In this document: positions 1 to 4,535 of the stretch, in pieces
Layout: each line of letters begins with the position of its first letter
Numbering within the stretch: the stretch's first letter is position 1
Origin: Oscillospiraceae bacterium
Lineage (GTDB): Bacteria > Bacillota > Clostridia > Oscillospirales > Oscillospiraceae
Direction of reading: 5' to 3'
Assembly: GCA_028708585.1 (NCBI GenBank)
Contig: JAQVYO010000058.1
Span: 1 to 9,443, forward strand
Length of the DNA stretch: 9,443 bases
Notes under the pieces: model-generated
Databases searched by the model: none
Told to the model about the DNA's origin: nothing
The model's input: only the letters and a program-made list of their open reading frames with translations
Program-made: the position numbers and the translations under genes

Positions 1-132
1 TTCCTATCGGGTGCGCTTGGAAGAATTTCTAAATCCCAAAACTAAGATGCAATATTAAACGCTGCGGTTCGGGCTGAAGTGTTTTTATTTTTATGTATGC
101 AGGCGAAACAAAAGAATGCCGCAGGCGTGGCA

Positions 133-176
133 GCATTATCCGCTTTTTCGTGAAAGCGGATACTTCGGCCGAATGC
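133..176. other. Nested inverted repeats, possible structured RNA
   Basis: A perfect 10-bp inverted repeat (TATCCGCTTT at 137-146, TTCGTG loop, AAAGCGGATA at 153-162) sits inside an outer pair GCATT (133-137) / AATGC (172-176), which shares one base with the inner stem. It lies immediately beside the terminator hairpin at 177-207. No protein gene can be supported between 1 and 225. The structure may be the 3' end of a small RNA or of a transcript entering from outside the window. I do not recognise an RNA family, and the direction is unknown because the stems read on both strands. Confidence 0.35.
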
Positions 177-207
177 AAAAAGGGCAGCTCAAACGCTGCT
201 CTTTTTT
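177..207. terminator. Bidirectional intrinsic terminator
   Basis: The stem AGGGCAGC / GCTGCTCT (181-188 with 195-202, one G-U wobble) has a 6-nt loop. T-rich tracts flank it in both directions: CTTTTTT on the plus strand, and CCCTTTTT read on the minus strand. It lies about 20 bp past the stop of the minus-strand membrane protein gene (226-768), so it probably ends that transcript. It could also end anything read rightward from 1-176. Confidence 0.7.
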
Positions 208-225
208 GCGGATTTTTTTACTTCT

Positions 226-768
226 TTATCGACAAAACAGGAAAAACAGAAGTCCGGCAAGAACGGAGCCTGTTAGATCAAAGATAAGGTCAAAATTTGT
301 GTCCTTCAGTCCTTTTTGCATCTTGATGTGCCGCCTTGTATCTTGTATTGCCTCCATGATTTCATATACAGCGCCCAGCGTGACGCCAAAAAAAACGAGA
401 AACAATGATCGGAACAATTTTCCTCCTCCGCTGGGCATTAGGGCGATGATGGTAAAGTACCCTAGAAAAGCAAAAGAAAAGGAGCCAAATCCATGTAAAT
501 AACGGTCAAACCTGTAGGATTTTTCAAAATAGTTTAAAAAATACCCCACAAAGGAATTGAGAAACAGCGTTATCATGCAAAGCAGCAGAACGGAATAGGG
601 AATATTGAACCGGCAGAAAAATGCAAAAATAAGATACAGGCAAAAAAGAACAAAACCGGCGGCAGTGGCCTGATAACCAAGCTTGTGGTGTTTTCCGCGC
701 AACCCGATTATGAGATATAGCTGGGCGGCGGCAAACAGGACGAACGCGATCATAAAAACAAGTTTCAT
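226..768 (-). CDS. DUF2238/YjdF-like integral membrane protein
   Basis: A 180-residue, very hydrophobic protein with about six predicted membrane segments (roughly residues 3-22, 32-52, 56-76, 95-111, 119-138 and 160-179). The conserved-looking polar residues follow the order seen in the DUF2238 (YjdF) family: FDRYLHGFG around 87-95 (His92), YEIMEA at 135-140 (Glu136, Glu139), and an Asp-rich stretch before the last helix (Asp156, Asp160, Asp164) followed by Gly167. The function of that family is not established. The start is supported by AGGGAGG about 10 nt upstream of ATG. It looks monocistronic, with 187 bp to the upstream SDR gene and a terminator just downstream. The family call is by recalled motif pattern only. 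A VanZ-like protein is the main alternative. Confidence 0.6.
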   Translation of the reverse strand: MKLVFMIAFVLFAAAQLYLIIGLRGKHHKLGYQATAAGFVLFCLYLIFAFFCRFNIPYSVLLLCMITLFLNSFVGYFLNYFEKSYRFDRYLHGFGSFSFAFLGYFTIIALMPSGGGKLFRSLFLVFFGVTLGAVYEIMEAIQDTRRHIKMQKGLKDTNFDLIFDLTGSVLAGLLFFLFCR

Positions 769-881
769 ATGGTGGTATCCTCCCTAGGAAGATATCATGT
801 GAGGATTGCCTATAAATTTATGCGCCAATGCGCTTTTTTATTAAGATGGACAAAGAATCGGGGATTGGGGGAATTTATTGG

Positions 882-923
882 AAAAAAACCGCAATTTTGG
901 CTCAAACAGCTGAAATGCTGCGG
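882..923 (-). terminator. Candidate terminator of the EFR1/SDR operon
   Basis: Read on the minus strand, CCGCA (919-923) pairs with TGCGG (889-893) around a long loop that contains a smaller AGC/GCT repeat. A run of seven T follows directly (882-888). It lies about 33-75 bp beyond the SDR stop codon. The stem is short, so this is weaker than the other terminators in the window. The rest of the 769-955 gap shows only a 4-bp GCGC hairpin with a T run (822-839). Confidence 0.4.
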
Positions 924-955
924 CGCGGACAGCGGCGTGTGAGGACTGCTTTGCC

Positions 956-1726
956 TTAAAGGCGGCGCAGCCCCTCCCAGCAGCCTATAATAAGCTCATG
1001 AGGAATGAATTTTGCGAAAAACCGCTGCAGGAAGGAAACCGGACCGGGTGCTGAAACCGGAAGGTTCAATTTGCTGTCCCGCAGGGCGGCCCGCACCACA
1101 TGGCGCGCATGAGAGGAAAACGGAAAATGCCGAATGGCAGCCGGGTTTCCGTTTTCCTGGGAAACGGGGATAAACTCCGTGTCGGTAATCCAGTAGGGGC
1201 AGACGGCGGTTACATGGACGCCATGCCCAAACAGCTCCCAGCGCAAAGAGCGGCTGTAGCTTTGGACAAAGGCCTTGCTGGCCGCATAGACGTTCAGACC
1301 CGGCAGAGGCTGAAAGGAAGCGGTAGAGCAGATTTCCAGTATGCGCGCGCCACGGGACATATAGGGCAGGGAGAGCAGCGTTACCTGCATAAGAGCGCGG
1401 CAGTTGAGTTCCACCATGTCTCCGCTGTCCTGCAGGGAAATATCCTTGTAGCTGCCCATCTTGCCAAACCCGGCGGCATTAATCAGAATGCGAATGTCCG
1501 GCTTCTTTTCTTCCAACAGTGCATGGAAGCGGGTAAAGCTTTCCTGTTTGGTCAGGTCCAGCGGGATGGGAACAATGGGGACAGACAATTGCTTCGCCAG
1601 GTGGAATAGCCGGTCTGTGCGTCGGGCGATGACCCAAATCTCCTCCATTGGTTCTTTTTGGGAGATTTGTTTTACAAATTCGCGTCCTAGCCCGCTGGAC
1701 GCGCCTGTGATAATGGCGATCTGCAT
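956..1726 (-). CDS. Short-chain dehydrogenase/reductase (SDR)
   Basis: A 256-residue classical SDR, the usual length for the family. The Rossmann nucleotide-binding motif TGASSGLG is at 7-14 and an NNAG-equivalent NAAG at 83-86. The catalytic tetrad is complete: Asn108, Ser134, Tyr147 and Lys151 (YAASK). The adjacent arginines (ARR, 34-36) after the second strand suggest NADP(H) preference, by family knowledge. The usual PG after strand 6 reads CPYW (176-179), so the Gly is replaced by Tyr. The C-terminal 50 residues are hydrophobic and basic, as in SDRs that associate loosely with membranes. The substrate cannot be told. AAAGGAG lies close upstream of ATG. The gene begins only 20 bp after the stop of the EFR1-type gene, so they are almost certainly co-transcribed, which suggests a shared redox task. 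Confidence 0.88.
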   Translation of the reverse strand: MQIAIITGASSGLGREFVKQISQKEPMEEIWVIARRTDRLFHLAKQLSVPIVPIPLDLTKQESFTRFHALLEEKKPDIRILINAAGFGKMGSYKDISLQDSGDMVELNCRALMQVTLLSLPYMSRGARILEICSTASFQPLPGLNVYAASKAFVQSYSRSLRWELFGHGVHVTAVCPYWITDTEFIPVSQENGNPAAIRHFPFSSHARHVVRAALRDSKLNLPVSAPGPVSFLQRFFAKFIPHELIIGCWEGLRRL

Positions 1727-1746
1727 GGCTGCTCCTTTCCGAAAGC

Positions 1747-2571
1747 TTATACAAAGAGAGATGGTTCGGCGCGCCGGGAAAACTCTTCTTCCAGCTCGGT
1801 TTTATGGTAGAGGAAAGCTGGGTCTTCAAAATATTTGGCGCCTACCGGACATTTTTTCACACATGCACAGCATTTTATGCAGATGCCAATCAAAATGCGG
1901 ATATTGTTCGGGTCGATGCTGCCCATAGGGCACACGCTGGCACAAAGTCCGCAATGGGTGCATTGTTCCGATGTTTTTGGCTGGACCTTTCGGATATCTA
2001 CCGGACGCCTTTCCCGGTCCCGGGGGGTATAGTAAGGGCGGACAGGCGTTTTACCAGCTACTAGAACGGGTTTTCCAGGGGCTTGCCCCAGACGTGAAAT
2101 CTTGCTTGCAATCCGCTGGACAAATTGGTCTGCCGCCAAAAAATCCCGCCCGTCAGGGCGGCCGGCGGCGAGTGTTCGGGAAAAGGAATGCTCACCGATG
2201 AACGCGCCTCCGGCAACGGTGCGAAACCCATCCTGCTCCAGCAGATCGCGCAGCTCGATAAGTCCGTCATCGAAATTCCGGTTGCCATAAAGCACCACGG
2301 GAACCGCAAGAGCACCGTTGCCCCGCAGTTTTTCACGCAGGTAGGGAAGGAGCACGTTGGGAACCCGGCCGGCGTAGACGGGAGTTCCGAACAACACCAG
2401 ATCCTGCGGGGCGAAAATAAGGTCCGCTTCCCGTTGCCGGGGCAGTGTAAATTCCGCGGACGCATAGGGACAGCCCAGCTGTTTGGAAAGAGCGCGCGCC
2501 AGGTAAGTGACGATTTTTTTCGTGGATCCGGTAGCGCTCCAGTAAACAGCCCAAACGTTTTTCATTTTCAT
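1747..2571 (-). CDS. EFR1-type flavodoxin-ferredoxin fusion protein
   Basis: The N-terminal half is flavodoxin-like: the FMN phosphate loop SATGSTKK is at about residues 12-19, and GTPVYAGRVP at 62-71 matches the second flavin loop. The C-terminal part carries two complete 4Fe-4S motifs of CxxCxxCxxxCP type, with Cys204, 207, 210, 214 and Cys231, 234, 237, 241. This is the arrangement of EFR1-family proteins in anaerobes, presumably moving electrons between FMN and iron-sulfur clusters in the cytoplasm. The partner is unknown. The start at 2571 is preferred because GGATGG lies 7 nt upstream and the predicted promoter (2605-2633) starts RNA at about 2598. An in-frame ATG at 2586 would add five residues with a poorer site. 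It leads an operon with the SDR gene 20 bp downstream. No frameshift or missing cluster ligand is visible. Confidence 0.88.
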   Translation of the reverse strand: MKMKNVWAVYWSATGSTKKIVTYLARALSKQLGCPYASAEFTLPRQREADLIFAPQDLVLFGTPVYAGRVPNVLLPYLREKLRGNGALAVPVVLYGNRNFDDGLIELRDLLEQDGFRTVAGGAFIGEHSFSRTLAAGRPDGRDFLAADQFVQRIASKISRLGQAPGKPVLVAGKTPVRPYYTPRDRERRPVDIRKVQPKTSEQCTHCGLCASVCPMGSIDPNNIRILIGICIKCCACVKKCPVGAKYFEDPAFLYHKTELEEEFSRRAEPSLFV

Positions 2572-2604
2572 GCTGCATCCATCCAAATCAATGAAATCAG
2601 CTTC

Positions 2605-2633
2605 ATGGTATCATACGTTTTTCTGCATGGCAA
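2605..2633 (-). promoter_or_regulatory. Promoter of the EFR1/SDR operon
   Basis: On the minus strand, TTGCCA (2628-2633) and TACCAT (2605-2610) are separated by 17 bp, with 5/6 and 4/6 matches to the sigma-A boxes. The predicted RNA start near 2598 leaves a short leader, which favours translation from the ATG at 2571. Confidence 0.45.
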
Positions 2634-2697
2634 GTGCTCCGAACCTTTTTTCGCGGCAAAATAACACATCGCCCCATGCACTGGCAAGGAAGAATTG

Positions 2698-2706
2698 TGT
2701 TATAAT
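2698..2706 (+). promoter_or_regulatory. Extended -10 promoter of the YwaF-like gene
   Basis: TGTTATAAT is a perfect TATAAT box (2701-2706) with the TGn extension. No good -35 box sits 17 bp upstream, as is common for extended -10 promoters. It lies 46 bp before the GTG start at 2752 and is divergent from the EFR1 operon promoter. Confidence 0.6.
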
Positions 2707-2751
2707 CATTTTACCAAGAAATTCACCCGTTCAAATTGGAGTTGATGACCC

Positions 2752-3507
2752 GTGAACACATATTTTTCCGCAACGATCAACACGAATCCCTTTCAAATGT
2801 TTTCTGTTTCCCATGTGCTTGCGCTGTGTGTTTTTGCGGCTTTGAACATTGCTTTGGTGTTTTGGTTTGCTAAAAAGAAAGCCGGGAAACCGGTGGACCG
2901 CTTCCGGTATTTTCTGGCGGTGTTCTTGCTAGCCAATGAGATTTTGTCGGTTCTTTGGTCTGCTGCGGCAGGTGTTTTTACGCTGGACTATGCGCTTCCC
3001 ATTCAGCTTTGCGATGCTGCGGCCTTTCTGTCGGCGGCGATGCTACTCTGGGGATATCAACTGCCATTTGAGCTGGTCTATTTTTGGGGGTTGGGAGGCA
3101 GCTTGCAGGCGCTGATTACCCCGGATCTCTATTATCCCTTTCCCCATTTTGTATTTTTTAATTTCTTTTTTACCCACGGGGCTATTGTGACGGCTGTTTT
3201 TTATATGATTGCGGCCAAAGGCTGCAAGCCAACCCTTCGCTCCGTTGGGAAGACCGTTTTATGCACCAATTTATATGCTGGCCTCATTGCCGTTGTCAAC
3301 CGCCTGACAGGCGGAAATTATATGTTTTTAAGCCATAAGCCAGAGGGGGCGTCCGTCCTCGATTTTCTGGGCCCGTGGCCGTGGTATCTTCTGTCGCTGG
3401 AGGGAGTTTTGTTGGCGACCTGCCTGGTCCTCTACAGCCCGTTCGCGGTGCGGAATTGGATCCGCCAGGCTGAAAACCGGCGGGGCGATCGGCGTGAGCG
3501 TACTTAA
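2752..3507 (+). CDS. TIGR02206/YwaF-family integral membrane protein
   Basis: A 251-residue polytopic membrane protein with about seven hydrophobic segments. The TIGR02206 (B. subtilis YwaF) hallmarks are clear: LPIQLCD at 82-88, YFWGLGGSLQALITPDLYY at 110-128, FFTHG at 139-143, and GGNYMFLSHKP at 187-197 followed by LDFLGPWPWY at 203-212. This family is related to eukaryotic TMEM164, reported as a Cys/His acyltransferase acting on phospholipids. Cys87 and His142 are the matching candidates here, but activity of the bacterial members is inferred, not known. The C-terminal tail (234-251) is strongly basic and probably cytoplasmic. Translation starts at GTG with GGAG about 10 nt upstream, and an extended -10 promoter lies 46 bp upstream. 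It stands alone on the plus strand, ending at a convergent hairpin. The family call is secure and the function is not. Confidence 0.85.
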   Translation: MNTYFSATINTNPFQMFSVSHVLALCVFAALNIALVFWFAKKKAGKPVDRFRYFLAVFLLANEILSVLWSAAAGVFTLDYALPIQLCDAAAFLSAAMLLWGYQLPFELVYFWGLGGSLQALITPDLYYPFPHFVFFNFFFTHGAIVTAVFYMIAAKGCKPTLRSVGKTVLCTNLYAGLIAVVNRLTGGNYMFLSHKPEGASVLDFLGPWPWYLLSLEGVLLATCLVLYSPFAVRNWIRQAENRRGDRRERT

Positions 3508-3545
3508 AAAAATAGCTCTGGCCTGCCGCTTTTGCGGCAGGCCAG
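3505..3545 (-). terminator. Strong hairpin terminator of the DUF2325 transcript
   Basis: A perfect 12-bp stem, CTGGCCTGCCGC (3518-3529) / GCGGCAGGCCAG (3534-3545), has a TTTT loop. Read on the minus strand it is followed by AGCTATTTTTTT, a proper terminator tail. On the plus strand no T run follows, so it should work best for leftward transcription (DUF2325/DUF3793 remnant), although it also lies right after the plus-strand YwaF-like stop codon. Confidence 0.75.
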
Positions 3546-3556
3546 GGCACAATGAT

Positions 3557-3792
3557 TTATAAATTCGTTGGCTCTAAAGCACCCATTTGACCGTTTTCCG
3601 GTTCATCGTTTTCTCTTCCGTTTGCTTTGCGGGTTACCCACTTGGCAAGACCGCGGCAAAGCGCTTGCCCTTCTTCGTAACCGCTGTATGCACAAAGTTG
3701 CGTCCTTTGTTTTGGATAAAGCCGATGGCGTTACCCAGGCCCAGCGCAGGTGCGCATTGTTCCACAAAAACGGTTTCAATGGCGCGCCGCAT
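3557..3792 (-). pseudogene. Decayed DUF3793-like gene (internally deleted, frameshifted)
   Basis: An open frame starts at ATG 3792, with GGGAG about 9 nt upstream and a 17-nt overlap with the end of DUF2325. It encodes 52 residues and stops at 3634. Residues 5-16 (IETVFVEQCAPA) resemble the N-terminal QCAP motif of DUF3793 proteins. After only a few residues, IGFIQNKGRN (21-30) matches the motif GFIxNKG that normally lies near the C-terminus of that roughly 190-residue family. The middle of the protein is therefore missing. Downstream the similarity appears to continue in another minus-strand frame (GYEEGQALCRGLAKW, to a stop at 3557), which suggests a frameshift near 3670-3690. DUF3793 genes commonly sit with DUF2325 and Feo genes in Clostridia, which supports the assignment. 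It is possible instead that the 52-residue peptide is itself a functional short gene. Confidence 0.55.
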
Positions 3793-4093
3793 AGCGTTTT
3801 TCTCCCTTTTGGCATTTGGAGTGAGTTTCCAGGATCTTTTGGAGCGCACGGAGGCTGCTGCAATGCGAACGTTCAATAATAGCGTTACAACGCTTTGCTT
3901 CCGTTACGGCGCTCTCTTTCATTTTGTGAGAAACAGTGTTTGTAAACAGAATCAGGAGGTCCGGAGTGCCGATGGCGCGTTTCAGTTCTCCCTTTTTCTT
4001 GATATAGACCTTGGCCTTCCAGCCGAATTTTTCGCAGGTGTCCGTATACAGCCGCTCCATGCAATGGTTCCCGCCGACAATGACAACGCTCAT
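3776..4093 (-). CDS. DUF2325 domain protein
   Basis: A 105-residue soluble protein. It opens with MSVVIVGGN (1-9), a Rossmann-like first strand and glycine turn, then has TPDLLILFTNTVSHKM (43-58) and ERSHCSSLRALQKIL (74-88), all typical of DUF2325. The length fits the family. The molecular function is unestablished. In Clostridia these genes are often found beside feoAB, as here. The start is well supported by GAAAGGAG about 6 nt upstream of ATG. A 24-bp dyad nearly identical to the one at feoA lies immediately upstream (4108-4131), so it is probably controlled by the same metal regulator, apart from or in addition to readthrough from feoB. It overlaps the downstream DUF3793 remnant by 17 nt and so may be translationally coupled to it. 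Confidence 0.85.
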   Translation of the reverse strand: MSVVIVGGNHCMERLYTDTCEKFGWKAKVYIKKKGELKRAIGTPDLLILFTNTVSHKMKESAVTEAKRCNAIIERSHCSSLRALQKILETHSKCQKGEKRYAARH

Positions 4094-4107
4094 TTTTTCT
4101 CCTTTCT

Positions 4108-4131
4108 ATTGGTTAGGGTGCCTTAACTATT
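4108..4131. promoter_or_regulatory. DtxR-type operator in front of DUF2325
   Basis: ATTGGTTAGG-GTGC-CTTAACTATT is an imperfect dyad (7 of 10 arm positions complementary) whose left arm is identical over 10 bases to the operator at 7581-7604. Spacing and arm length are the same. It ends one base upstream of the DUF2325 ribosome binding site. TTAGG/CCTAA half sites are the core of known DtxR/IdeR boxes. No convincing -35/-10 pair was found beside it. Confidence 0.6.
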
Positions 4132-4286
4132 GGACTGATTGAAAAAGCCATACGGCTCTGTAGAGACAAATGGCCAATTGGCGCGACCTGTTTTTGACAG
4201 CGCGGGAAGGATTTCAAAGGTTCATTGGACTTCCCGCAGGAAGGGAAGAAAGCGCTCAAGGGGGCGTTAATGCAAAGACGCCAAAG

Positions 4287-4324
4287 AAGGGGAGGCGCGC
4301 TGGTTTTTCCCGCGCCTCCTCCTT
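4287..4324 (-). terminator. Terminator after the feo operon
   Basis: GGAGGCGCG (4291-4299) pairs perfectly with CGCGCCTCC (4311-4319), extended by AAGG/CCTT across a one-base bulge. It lies directly downstream of the Cys-rich peptide stop codon. The minus-strand tail CTTCTTTGG is only moderately T-rich, so some readthrough into DUF2325 is plausible. Between here and 4131 there are only small inverted repeats: GGCGT/ACGCC at 4263-4282 and the 10-bp palindrome GCCAATTGGC at 4173-4182. Confidence 0.6.
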
Positions 4325-4327
4325 GCC

Positions 4328-4510
4328 TTACAAATGATCAGAATGGGAGTGGCAGCTGCCGTTCATGGGGCAGTTAGAGCAGCCACAGCCGCAGGAGGAC
4401 CTGCCTTTCTTTTTTCCTTTGACAACGCCGGTTATAATCAGCGCGACCACGGCGGCAAGAATGATGCAGATGAGAATGGTCGCAAGATTTCCCATGATCC
4501 AAGCCAACAT
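4328..4510 (-). CDS. FeoB-associated Cys-rich membrane protein
   Basis: A 60-residue peptide with one N-terminal membrane helix (about 8-30), a basic stop-transfer stretch (KGKKKGR, 31-37), and a C-terminal cytosolic tail rich in metal ligands: Cys40, 42, 44, 47, 53 and His54, 56, 59. This is the layout of the FeoB-associated Cys-rich membrane protein family, which regularly follows feoB in Firmicutes. A role in receiving or sensing Fe2+ at the cytoplasmic mouth of FeoB is the usual inference, not a demonstrated one. GGAGGG lies about 8 nt upstream of ATG. The gene starts 25 bp after the feoB stop, so it belongs to the same operon, which ends at the hairpin just downstream. Confidence 0.88.
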   Translation of the reverse strand: MLAWIMGNLATILICIILAAVVALIITGVVKGKKKGRSSCGCGCSNCPMNGSCHSHSDHL

Positions 4511-4535
4511 TTCATGCCCTCCTTTTCAATTTGTT

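Noticed and set aside
116..502. Plus-strand open frame of 128 codons
   Set aside because: It runs through the terminator hairpin at 177-207 and antisense into the membrane protein gene. It has no recognisable domain and no good ribosome binding site.
822..839. GCGC-CAAT-GCGC followed by six T on the plus strand
   Set aside because: A 4-bp stem is too weak for a credible terminator, and no plus-strand gene ends there.
2125..2664. Plus-strand open frame of 179 codons opposite the EFR1-type gene
   Set aside because: It is antisense to a gene with complete flavodoxin and ferredoxin motifs and runs across that gene's promoter.
3574..3606. Ten-codon minus-strand frame MNRKTVKWVL after GGAAGAG
   Set aside because: It falls inside the DUF3793 remnant, where another frame shows the family similarity. 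It is too short to support as a gene.
3587..4126. Plus-strand open frame of 179 codons
   Set aside because: It overlaps DUF2325, its operator and the DUF3793 remnant in antisense. DUF2325 has clear family motifs and a strong ribosome binding site, and this frame has neither.
4173..4182. Perfect 10-bp palindrome GCCAATTGGC between the feo terminator and the DUF2325 operator
   Set aside because: It occurs once, has a different core from the TTAGG sites and sits near no promoter that I can identify. It could be chance.
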